A stretch of 64,000 bases of DNA from Candidatus Aphodovivens excrementavium (GTDB taxonomy: Bacteria > Actinomycetota > Coriobacteriia > Coriobacteriales > Eggerthellaceae). A model generated the notes under the pieces. The model saw nothing but the letters and a program-made list of their open reading frames with translations, had not been told where the DNA came from and ran no database searches. This document shows positions 9,483-16,812 of the stretch, piece after piece. How positions within the stretch are numbered: the stretch's first letter is position 1; every line of letters begins with the position of its first letter. The stretch is from positions 1-64,000 of the forward strand of contig DVKR01000012.1 in assembly GCA_018715935.1 (NCBI GenBank), written 5' to 3'. The position numbers were made by a program, and so were the translations under genes.

Positions 9483-9523
9483 TTACACCGAACACTTTAG
9501 CACTCATGTCAACCGAGTGCCAA
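9483..9523 (-). promoter_or_regulatory. CIRCE operator over the clpC promoter
   Basis: TTAGCACTC (9497-9505), nine bases, then GAGTGCCAA (9515-9523) matches the HrcA-binding CIRCE consensus with a single mismatch in the second arm. A perfect -35 box TTGACA on the minus strand (9507-9512) lies in the CIRCE spacer and first bases of the second arm's side. A weak -10-like GTGTAA follows 18 bases later (9483-9488). Bound HrcA would block RNA polymerase. The start of clpC is about 60 bases downstream. Confidence 0.88.
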
Positions 9524-9565
9524 TTCGTCACCAAAAGGTGAGAAATCGACACTCGCCCATTCACA

Positions 9566-11566
9566 TTAGTACAGTTTTGCGCCGGCGGGAATGCGATCGT
9601 CGAGCATGAGAACGTTCAGGCGCTCCTCGTCTCCTTCTTTGTGGATGGCGCTGATGATCATGCCGCACGAATCGATGCCCATCATCTTGCGCGGAGGCAG
9701 GTTGACGATGGCCACCAACGTACGTCCCACCAGGTCCTCCGGCTCGTAATACGCACGAATTCCCGACAGAATGACGCGATCGACGCCCGATCCGTCATCG
9801 AGCGTGAACTGCAGCAGCTTCTTGCTCTTGGGAACGGCGATGCACTCCTTCACCTTCACTGCGCGGAAATCCGACTTGCTGAAGGTTTCGAAGTCGACTT
9901 GATCTTCGAAGATCGACTCGACCGCGACGTTTTCCAGGTCGATCGTGGGCATCTTGTTGGGCGCGTAGGGATCGGGCGACACCGTGGCGTCAGCATGAGC
10001 GGCCGGGTGCTGCTGTTCCCGCACTGCGGGGCCTCTGGAGCCCTTTTCGGGTTTCATGTGCGGGAACAGCAGCACATCGCGAATGCTGGCAGAATCGGTC
10101 AGCAGCATAACCACGCGGTCGATACCGATGCCGATGCCGCCTGCCGGAGGCATACCGTATTCCAACGCGCGCACGTAGTCCTCATCGTACTCCATGGCCT
10201 CTTCGTCGCCTTCAGCCTTCTCCTCCATTTGGCGCGCGAAACGCTCGGCCTGGTCGACCGGGTCGTTGAGCTCGCTGAACGCGTTGGCGTACTCGTGCCC
10301 GGCGATAACAAGCTCAAAGCGGTGCGTAAGACGCGGCTCGTCTTCGTAGCGCTTGGCAAGCGGGCTCACCTCGATGGGATAATCGCACACAAACGTAGGG
10401 TTGACGATAGTCTCCTCACCTAGCTCGTCGTAGATCTCGGCAATAAGCTTGCCCGTGGTCCAGTCTGGCTTGACCTCGATACCGCGTGCCTTGCACTCTG
10501 CCGCCAGTTCTTCGGCAGGCGTGTCGAGCGTCACCTCGCGCCCGAGCACTTCCGACACGATGTCGGTCATAGGACGGCTCGGCCACGTTCCGGAAAGGTC
10601 GATAATTTTACCCTGGTATTCGATTTGCTCGGAATCGTTCACCGCCGCATTGGCGGCCTTGATAACGCCTTCCGCCAGCGCCTTCATGCCCTCAAGGTCA
10701 GAGTAGGCGCGGTATGCCTCCATGGTGGTGAACTCAGGGTTGTGGGTAAGGTCCATGCCCTCGTTACGGAAGATGCGTCCGATTTCAAACACGCGCTCAA
10801 ACCCGCCTACCAGCAAGCGCTTGAGATGCAGCTCGGTGGCAATGCGCAGGTAGCATTCCTGATTAAGCGCATTGAAATGCGTGATGAACGGCTTTGCCGT
10901 GGCGCCGCCCTGAATGGTCTGCAGGATAGGCGTCTCCACTTCCATATACCCGTCGGATTCCATATAGCGGCGAAACGCCGACAAAATGGCGGAGCGTTTG
11001 CGGAAGGTCTCGCGCACGTCCTCGTTAACAATCAGATCAACGTAGCGCTGACGATACCGCGTTTCCTTGTCTGAAAGACCGTGGAACTTTTCCGGCAGCG
11101 GGCGAACGCTTTTGGCCAACAGCTTCAGCGCCTTGGGGGCAACCGAGAGCTGACCGCGCTTAGTGCGCACAACGTTACCCTCGACGTTTACAATGTCGCC
11201 TACGTCGAGCTTTTTAAGAAGCTCCCAGTCTGCCTCGTTCATGTCGTTAATACGGCAGAACAGCTGGATGTCGGCAGTCGTGTCGCGCAAAACAACGAAC
11301 GAGATCTTGCCCTGGCCGCGCTTGGCAACAATGCGCCCACCGATCTTGACGACGTCTTGAGTCTCGCCCTCGTTGGGCAGATCTGCATACTTCGCCTCGA
11401 TGTCAGCGGCGTAGTCGGTTACCTCGGAATGCTCGGGGTACGGGTTGGTTCCCGCCGCCAGGTACTCTTCACGCGTCGCCAGGCGCCGCGCCCGCTCGTC
11501 GTTGAGCGTCTCGGGAGCAGCCTCGGCGGCGGGGGTATCGTTTTGCTCGTTTTTATTCTCGGTCAT
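9566..11566 (-). CDS. lysS: lysyl-tRNA synthetase fused to a C-terminal tRNA-binding domain
   Basis: Residues about 75-190 are the anticodon-binding OB fold. About 190-515 are the class II core, with motif 2 (HNPEFTTMEAY) and motif 3 (GGIGIGIDRVVM), ending at RDVLLFPHMKPE where ordinary bacterial LysS stops. An irregular linker (about 517-540) leads to a second OB fold (about 540-666) of the EMAPII/Trbp111 type, as found at the end of bacterial MetG (FRAVKVKECIAVPKSKKLL, NLPPRKMMGIDSCGMI). The extra domain should raise tRNA affinity. An 18-bp perfect inverted repeat sits in the linker DNA. AAAGGC precedes the ATG. The gene follows greA after a hairpin-rich 281-bp gap. Confidence 0.96.
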   Translation of the reverse strand: MTENKNEQNDTPAAEAAPETLNDERARRLATREEYLAAGTNPYPEHSEVTDYAADIEAKYADLPNEGETQDVVKIGGRIVAKRGQGKISFVVLRDTTADIQLFCRINDMNEADWELLKKLDVGDIVNVEGNVVRTKRGQLSVAPKALKLLAKSVRPLPEKFHGLSDKETRYRQRYVDLIVNEDVRETFRKRSAILSAFRRYMESDGYMEVETPILQTIQGGATAKPFITHFNALNQECYLRIATELHLKRLLVGGFERVFEIGRIFRNEGMDLTHNPEFTTMEAYRAYSDLEGMKALAEGVIKAANAAVNDSEQIEYQGKIIDLSGTWPSRPMTDIVSEVLGREVTLDTPAEELAAECKARGIEVKPDWTTGKLIAEIYDELGEETIVNPTFVCDYPIEVSPLAKRYEDEPRLTHRFELVIAGHEYANAFSELNDPVDQAERFARQMEEKAEGDEEAMEYDEDYVRALEYGMPPAGGIGIGIDRVVMLLTDSASIRDVLLFPHMKPEKGSRGPAVREQQHPAAHADATVSPDPYAPNKMPTIDLENVAVESIFEDQVDFETFSKSDFRAVKVKECIAVPKSKKLLQFTLDDGSGVDRVILSGIRAYYEPEDLVGRTLVAIVNLPPRKMMGIDSCGMIISAIHKEGDEERLNVLMLDDRIPAGAKLY
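10007..10075. repeat. 18-bp perfect inverted repeat inside lysS linker
   Basis: GTGCTGCTGTTCCCGCAC (10007-10024) is the exact reverse complement of 10058-10075, leaving a 33-base loop. One arm encodes the conserved end of the LysS catalytic core (VLLFPH), the other the start of the linker (REQQHP). It therefore looks like an inverted copy of the end of the catalytic domain. Confidence 0.9.
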
Positions 11567-11661
11567 GAGAAGCCTTTCAACCTATCGCGTAAGGGCAAGA
11601 TCGGACGTTCCTGTCGTTCGTGAAGTCAGCGTGGGACGTTGTGGCGAGTACGGATGGCGCG

Positions 11662-11844
11662 TTCGACAAGCCCTCTGGCTTGTCGAATCCCCAACTATGC
11701 GCCCGAGCGGGCGCGTCCTGCGCAGCTTGCCTGCGCAGAACCGAAGCGGCCTTCGGGCCGTGAGGAAGCCTTAGAGCGCCAGCCGTGCCGCCAGAACGCC
11801 CCGCAGCGTCGGCCGGTTCCGCCGGTCGGCAGACCGGCGGAACC
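11662..11844. repeat. cluster of five hairpins between greA and lysS
   Basis: Five separate perfect inverted repeats lie in one gap: 11662-11672/11677-11687 (11 bp, loop CTCT), 11699-11704/11709-11714 (6 bp), 11718-11725/11731-11738 (CTGCGCAG, 8 bp), 11747-11751/11756-11760 (5 bp, TTCG loop) and 11815-11827/11832-11844 (13 bp, loop GGCA). The last starts four bases past the greA stop but has no T-tract. The remainder of the 281-bp gap shows no gene. Confidence 0.85.
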
Positions 11845-11847
11845 CCC

Positions 11848-12318
11848 CTAGTGCTCGATCTTCAGGATGGACATCTTGATAACGCGGCCGGTGGGTCCTG
11901 TCGTCTCGATGCTGTCACCCTTCTTGTGACCCAAAAGCGCCGCGCCAACCGGAGACTCGTTGGAAATCTTGCCCTCGGCGGTGTTCGCCTCGGCTCCGCC
12001 GACGATGGTGAACACGCGCTCGCGGCCGCCCATGTCGACGGTGACCGTAGAGCCGATGTTGACCTTGCTCGAGCGCTTCGGCGCGTTAACAACGGTCGCC
12101 TCGGACAGGATACGCGTGATCTCGGCGATGCGCGCCTCCATCATGCCCTGCTCGTTTTTAGCGTCGTCGTACTCTGAGTTCTCGGAAATGTCGCCAAACT
12201 CGCGGGCAACCTTGATGCGCTCGCCGATCTCGGCGCGCTTCTCGGTTTCCAGATAATGAAGCTCTTGCTCCAGCTTATCTTTGCCCTCTTGAGTCAAAAT
12301 GAAGTTGTCGTTAGCCAT
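11848..12318 (-). CDS. greA: transcription elongation factor GreA
   Basis: GreA rescues backtracked RNA polymerase by stimulating transcript cleavage. The N-terminal coiled coil contains the tip motif GDISENSEYDDAKNEQ with its acidic residues, and the C-terminal FKBP-like domain has the GSTVTVDMGG and HKKGDSIE segments. The 156-residue length is standard. A GTG three codons upstream lies inside the GGGTGAG ribosome site, so the ATG at 12318 is the start. The gene lies between the tatA terminator and a gap full of hairpins before lysS. Confidence 0.97.
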   Translation of the reverse strand: MANDNFILTQEGKDKLEQELHYLETEKRAEIGERIKVAREFGDISENSEYDDAKNEQGMMEARIAEITRILSEATVVNAPKRSSKVNIGSTVTVDMGGRERVFTIVGGAEANTAEGKISNESPVGAALLGHKKGDSIETTGPTGRVIKMSILKIEH

Positions 12319-12346
12319 AATTCTCACCCGTTCGTTAAACGCAACG

Positions 12347-12365
12347 GACGCGCCACAGGCGCGTC
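12347..12365. repeat. hairpin in greA leader
   Basis: GACGCGCC, three bases, GGCGCGTC forms a perfect 8-bp stem 29 bases before the greA start. It lies downstream of the tatA terminator, so it would be part of a greA leader or read-through RNA. Confidence 0.6.
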
Positions 12366-12404
12366 TGTTCTACCCTGTTATGTATGCGGTTCGTTTGGAT
12401 ACGC

Positions 12405-12437
12405 AAAAGTGCGGTGCGCGTCTCGCACGCACCGCAC
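12405..12437 (-). terminator. terminator of tatA
   Basis: The minus strand has GTGCGGTGCG pairing exactly with CGCACCGCAC around a nine-base loop, followed by TTTT. It is 11 bases past the tatA stop. Confidence 0.85.
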
Positions 12438-12447
12438 GCCTGATAAG

Positions 12448-12717
12448 CTATTCGGCCTTCTTGCGAACCGTCGCCTTGCGCGTGGTCTTCTTGGGAGCCG
12501 GTTGCTCTTCTACCTCTTCCTCGACAACCTCTTCCGCTACCTCTTCGACGACCTCTTCCTCGGCGTCTTTTTTGTTGTCGCCAATGCCTTCGCGCAGGTT
12601 CTTTACTGTCTTGCCCAACGCGCTGCCAAGCTTCGGAAGGTTCTTCGGGCCGAAGATCAGCAGGATGACGGCCAAAATGATAAGAAGCTCGGGCACGCCC
12701 ATACCTAGGATTTTCAT
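12448..12717 (-). CDS. tatA: Sec-independent translocase subunit TatA
   Basis: This 89-residue TatA-type protein has one short N-terminal membrane helix (VPELLIILAVILLIFGP), the hinge FGPKNLPKLG, an amphipathic helix, and a long acidic Glu/Val-rich tail ending in Lys/Arg-rich sequence. With TatC it exports folded twin-arginine proteins. The ATG at 12717 has a GGAGGA site. No tatC is nearby; stand-alone tatA genes are common in Actinobacteria. A terminator follows directly, so it is monocistronic. Confidence 0.93.
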   Translation of the reverse strand: MKILGMGVPELLIILAVILLIFGPKNLPKLGSALGKTVKNLREGIGDNKKDAEEEVVEEVAEEVVEEEVEEQPAPKKTTRKATVRKKAE

Positions 12718-12925
12718 GCGGTTCCTCCAACTAAACCTAAGACGGAAGCTTTTCACCCTCCGCCCTTTTCTCTCCGCCGAAACGCCACCTTGGAAAAGCG
12801 GCAAAATTCAGCCCCGCTAGAATAGCACAAGCCGTGCGAAATGTTGCCCGTGTACAAAATGAACATGCGCATAACCGCGAGAATCGGCAAAGAGGGTTCG
12901 CACCGCTAGCTAGCCTCAGCGCAAA

Positions 12926-12958
12926 ACAAAAAACGCGAGCCGAAACCGTCTCGCGTTT
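12926..12958 (-). terminator. terminator of tRNA-Pro copy 1
   Basis: AAACGCGAG pairs with CTCGCGTTT and is followed on the minus strand by a run TTTTTGTTTT. It lies eight bases past the tRNA 3' end. Confidence 0.8.
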
Positions 12959-12966
12959 AAAATACA

Positions 12967-13043
12967 TGGTCGGGTTGACAGGATTTGAACCTGCGACCTC
13001 TGCGTCCCGAACGCAGCGCTCTACCAAGCTGAGCCACAACCCG
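12967..13043 (-). tRNA. tRNA-Pro (anticodon CGG), copy 1
   Basis: A 77-nt cloverleaf on the minus strand has acceptor stem CGGGTTG/CAACCCG, anticodon stem CTGCG/CGCAG and loop TTCGGGA (anticodon CGG, reading CCG). CCA is encoded. It differs from the copy at 20381-20457 only by one compensated base pair in the acceptor stem. A promoter and a leader hairpin lie upstream and a terminator downstream. Confidence 0.97.
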
Positions 13044-13055
13044 ACTCGCGTCAGA

Positions 13056-13108
13056 TGCCGAAAAAAGCGGCAGAAGGCATCCTATCACAGCCCCGGAGTC
13101 GCGAGCAA
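13056..13108 (-). promoter_or_regulatory. promoter and leader hairpin of tRNA-Pro copy 1
   Basis: On the minus strand TTGCTC (13103-13108) and TAGGAT (13079-13084) are separated by 18 bases, giving a start near 13072. The leader can fold TGCCG/CGGCA (13056-13060/13068-13072) around an A/T-rich loop. A similar hairpin precedes tRNA-Pro copy 2. Confidence 0.65.
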
Positions 13109-13687
13109 TAGAACTCGGGCTTGTGTTCAAAGAAAACCCAAAAGGCTGAAAGGCTATCTCCGCCCTCATAACGCAGTCGAAGTGCGCACCCTACGCCCGC
13201 TGAGACAATTTGTCCCAGTAAAGGCGAGCTCCAATATTTAGGTATGAGTGCATCGCATATTACGCCTCCGCTATCAAATCGAGTTGAGTCCACGCTCTGT
13301 GCAAGCTAAACCTTACCATGTCGTCGACTGCTCACCGCAACGCATTCCGATGAGCCTGAAGCCCGATGCGGGACCTCCTCTTTCAATCTTCATCGATGCT
13401 CACTATGTTTCGCCAACATCTTGCCATTAACGCATCACGATCTTGATTCCCCCGCGACCTCGCATGGCAGGCCGCCTTCCCTTCAGCGGCAAGACTTGCC
13501 GAGAACCATCACGCGCGCAAGTGCCGCGAAAACTTTTCACGGTGAGACGAATCTACGGCATCACCTTGAAAACTCAAGCCCTTACGGGTTTCGCATTCCC
13601 CCCTTGCACCCCTCGATGAACCTCGTCAGCTCCCCGCCCAGAAGGCGAAGGCATGGGGCCTAGTCAAAGACAAGGAGATCGCAAACC
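13109..13687. other. 579-bp stretch without a recognisable gene
   Basis: Open frames here lack ribosome sites, and their products are Pro/Arg/Ser-rich without domain character. A small GACAA-T-TTGTC palindrome lies near 13205. AAGGAG near the end belongs to the next gene. It looks like eroded island DNA at the tRNA-Pro boundary. I see no repeat or integrase remnant. Confidence 0.6.
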
Positions 13688-14355
13688 ATGGGAAATCGAG
13701 CTGCCATTACAGCCAAGGAGCGCAAGGTCGTCGTCTATCTGCACTGGAACGGAGGGCGCGACACCGTAGCGCCGCTACTCAAGTACTGCGAGCTGCAGGG
13801 ATACAGGCCGCCGAGCTCCGACGAGTACGGCTTCGCCCGTATCCGCCAGGTGATGGGCAACTTCTTCGGAGGATCCCTCTCCCTGGGCGTCGGCGCATAC
13901 ACCACCGACCGGCAGATGGACCCGGTGACAAAGGCACCTACATCATCGAGGGATGGAACATCGCGGATCACCTGCGGACGGAGTACGACTCAGACTGGAA
14001 CCCCGTCGGGATGCGCTCCTTCGGGTCCTCCGAGGAGGAGAATTGGCACGGATTCGACAACATGCTCCGCGCCTTCGACGCGTCCATGCCCGAGGAGCTT
14101 CGCCTCGGCCAGTTCCTGGACTCGGTGGAGGTTCCCGCAGGCAAGCTGCAAGTCGGCGACGAGGCGTGGATGTTCGACAGCATATACGGCAAGTGGGAGG
14201 CATGCCCTGTCGCGGGCTTCGGAGACGGCATCGTGAACGGCCTTGACCGCACGGGCAAGGCGTACGTCGGGCGCTACGGCGCAAACGGCGACTACTCGCA
14301 GAACCCGAACAACTACCCGCAAGGCGAGGTGTGCCGCATCAGGCCCCGCAACTAA
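13688..14355 (+). pseudogene. frameshifted mobile-element-type hypothetical gene
   Basis: The first 79 residues (ITAKERKVVVYLHWNGG, RIRQVMGNFFGGSLSLGV) are in one frame; from 13927 the sense continues in another frame (DKGTYIIEGWNIADHL to CRIRPRN, ending at 14355). Adding one C to the C-run at 13921-13923 would join them as a protein of about 222 residues reading QMDPGDKGTY. To my recollection, similar proteins of unknown function occur on conjugative elements of gut Actinobacteria. AAGGAG lies at good distance before the ATG. A sequencing slip in the C-run would restore the gene. GC looks higher than in the neighbouring core genes. Confidence 0.75.
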
Positions 14356-14415
14356 GCTCGCCCCTAGCGCCGTCGGCATTCGTCGCTGACGGCGCTTTCT
14401 CGAATTGTAATCGCC

Positions 14416-14769
14416 ATGAAAGGATCTCCCCTGCCCCGGTCAAAGAGCACTTTCACCCCGCAAGACACTAACCTGCGCCGAGTCACGGAGGCCTTCTCGC
14501 GCCTGGAGGCGGCGGGGAGGGACGATCGCGACATCTGGTCCGCCTTCGTCACGATGGCTGCTGCGCCCATGGCCATAGCGGCAGGATGTGCGTCAAGCTC
14601 GCTCGTCGAGGATTCCAGAAGGCAGTTCGCTAGATACGAGGGGTTCGTAGGCGAATTCGACGAGATGCTCTCAGCCGTGGTCGATGCGCTTGAGGAGAAC
14701 CCCGACCGCGATGTCATGGGCTACGCGTACAACGCCCTCGGCCTCCCGATGAGCTCCCGCTCGCAGTGA
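14416..14769 (+). pseudogene. N-terminal stub, probably of a conjugative-element DNA methylase
   Basis: The 117 residues include DIWSAFVTMAAAPMAIA and VDALEENPDRDVMGYAYNALGL. This resembles the helical region that precedes the NPPF-type methylase core in large N-6 adenine methylases of conjugative elements; that identification is from memory and is tentative. The frame ends at a TGA (14767-14769) that is the first three bases of the inserted IS element, so the coding sequence is truncated by the insertion. No methylase core is found on the other side of the IS. The start ATG has AAAGGA only inside the codons that follow, so the exact start is uncertain. Confidence 0.6.
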
Positions 14770-16067
14770 CCTGTGTCAAAATTTCGGACACGAAAGCTCG
14801 AAGAATCAGGCTGCCATCGGGAGCCCTTCGGGCTCTGGTGCCGTGCGCTCGAAGAACGCCGCCATGGCCTCGGCGGGCACCTTGCAGCCTATCGAGGAAT
14901 GCGTGCGCCGCCTGCTGCAGTACGCCTCGATGAACTCGATCACGGCGTGCCTTGCCGAAGCCCTGGTGGGGAACGACCTTCTGTAGCACATCTCGTTCTT
15001 CGGCGTGGCAAAGAACGACTCCGCCGCGGCGTTGTCGTGGCAGTTGCCGGTGCGGCTGCAGGACAGGCGCACGTCGTTGGCGCGGGCCCACTCGGCAAGG
15101 AGCCGGCTTGTGTACTAGGCGCCCCTGTCGCTGTGGAACATAGCGTTGCCCGCCACGTATCCGCGCGCCTTGGCGGACGCCAGCGCCGCCACGGCGATGT
15201 CCGCCGTCATGCGCTCGAAGGCGACCAGCCCGCCATGCGGGTGTTCAGGCCGATCGCGGTGGCGAGGTGCAGCCACCCCTCGCCGGTCCGCAAATTCGTG
15301 ATGTCGCCCACGGGCTTGTAGGTGGGCACGGGGCTCGTGGAGTCGCGGCGCACCAGGTCGAGCCTGAGCCTTGCCTTAGAGCCGGGGATCGCGGCGCGCT
15401 TCTTGGCGTTGGGCGTGCAGCCGCGTATCCCCAGCTCGCGCACCAACCTACGCACCCTGCACAGGCTCGGCCGCGAGAACTCAGCGGGCAGGAAGCACTC
15501 CATGAACCTGACGCCGAATCTGCGGTCGGACTCCAGCCACACGCGGTGCACGGCCTCGCGCTCGGCGGACCAGCCGTCCCGCAGACAGCCGCTGGACAGC
15601 CACGAGTAGAGGCCTGGCATGCCCGCGCCCAGGATCCGCGCCATCAGCTTGATCGGGAATCCGGCCCTCTCCGCCAGCATCAGCCGGTAGCGCGCGTCCA
15701 CCCTGCTCTTTGGCGAAGAAGGCCGCGGCTTTTTTCGGGAAGGCGTTCTCCATCCCGAGCTCGCGGATGCGCTTCCTGGCCTCGCGCGGCTCGCGGCCCT
15801 CTGCCCCCCGGGTCGGGCTCGCCGGCCAACTCGCGGCGGCGCTTCTGCACCCAGCTGTTGACGGTCTTTGAGTTGAGCCCGAGCTCGGAGCAGCACTCGG
15901 CGACGAGCCTTCCCGTCGAGATGATGTAGTCGGCGATCTCGCGCTTGAACTCGTCGGTGTACTTGGCGGCACGGGTTGGCCACGGCGCCGTCCTTTCTGT
16001 CGTCGTCGGCTGCATTCTAGGGCATCGAAATCTCTAGCATGCGTGTCCGAAAAGACGATACAGGTCA
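14767..16067 (-). mobile_element. IS3-family insertion sequence, degenerate (1301 bp)
   Basis: Terminal inverted repeats of 26 bp (14767-14792 and 16042-16067) both begin TGACCTGT and end TTTCGGACACG, with mismatches in the middle. The transposase reads on the minus strand and is broken. I see no direct target duplication (CGCAG on the left, GTCGT on the right), which fits a deletion next to the element after insertion. The left flank is a methylase-like stub and the right flank a truncated LysR gene, each ending at the IS boundary. Confidence 0.88.
14806..16015 (-). pseudogene. IS3-family transposase (OrfA and OrfB), inactivated
   Basis: OrfA begins at ATG 16015 with a helix-turn-helix domain (YTDEFKREIADYI, LGLNSKTVNSWVQ). 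A G-run near 15810 shifts the frame; the next frame carries KRIRELGMENAFPKKAAAFFAKEQ, the usual OrfA end. OrfB follows (RYRLMLAERAGFPIKLMARILG) with the first catalytic Asp in VGDITNL, the second in FHSDRG and the Glu in DNAAAESFF. OrfB has a frameshift after NTRMAGWSPS near 15195-15205 and a TAG stop (near 15115) where QYTS-type IS3 enzymes have Gln. The DDE residues remain, but the protein cannot be made whole. Confidence 0.85.
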
Positions 16068-16460
16068 GTCGTAGCATTTCTTGCAATCGCACTCACGGAT
16101 GTGCAGCCTATCGGAATACGAATGAATGAAATCGGCCGCAGACGAAGGGATGCCCGCGAACAGATTAGCGCCCACTGCCAGGGTCAACTCGTCGCCCGGC
16201 GAAGCACCCTGCACGAACATCACGTCGAAGTTCTCGACCTGCTCGACGATTCCGCGCGCAGCAGCAGTGGCTTTCATGCCTTCTGGTGTAAGGAGCATCT
16301 CATTGCCTTTGCGATCGAACAGAACGACCCCGAGCTTGTTTTCCAGGACCTTGATAGAATGTGCGATGTTTTGCAGGCTGGTGAAGCACTTCTTCGCGGC
16401 TTTCGCGAAGCTGGAGCTTTCCGAGGCCGCCGCCAGATGCTTTAGGTGCTGTATTTCCAC
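16065..16460 (-). pseudogene. LysR-family regulator truncated by the IS
   Basis: The remaining 131 residues hold a winged helix-turn-helix (LKHLAAASESSSFAKAAKKCF, SLQNIAHSIKVLENKLGVVLFDR) and the beginning of the effector domain. The TGA stop (16065-16067) is the last three bases of the IS end. The GTG at 16460 has AGGAGA nine bases upstream. Cys25 and a CxxC (Cys126/Cys129) match the positions Cys25 and Cys130/Cys133 of the intact LysR protein 350 bp away, so the two are paralogues. About 165 residues of sensor domain are missing. Confidence 0.85.
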
Positions 16461-16812
16461 GACAGAGGTTCTCCTATACCTACGCCCGCCCAATTGGCCG
16501 CCTAGACGGTTCGACAGGAACGCGAAACCCTCCCGCAACTTCATTGTAGGGCACTCCTGCGGCGCAAACGTATGAATAGATTGCGGGAAGGCAAAAACGA
16601 TTTGCCACAAAATGGATTATTATTATCCGACATCGCACGAATCCTCACCCGCATCCACCGGATACACTGGAAAGCTAACGCATGCATGGCCTACAAGGCT
16701 TCCGCATCTTCCGCCCTAAAGCAGTTAGAAGACCAGCATGCGCGGCGCATGAAAGGCATGGAATGCGGTAGTCTAGTAGCTGAAGTCCGTATGGAAGAGG
16801 AGGATGCATTGC
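16461..16812. other. 352-bp divergent LysR-LysR intergenic region
   Basis: No gene is visible. The stretch separates the truncated LysR gene (leftward) from the intact one (rightward) and should hold both promoters. A TTGCCA ... TTATTAT region near 16600-16625 is A/T-rich and could be a rightward promoter, but spacing is not convincing. CCAATTGG near 16491 is a short palindrome. Confidence 0.5.

Noticed and set aside
11567-11847. T-box riboswitch for lysS in the hairpin-rich gap
   Set aside because: No T-box consensus (AGGGTGGNACCGCG) or specifier stem is visible, and the hairpins are independent perfect palindromes.
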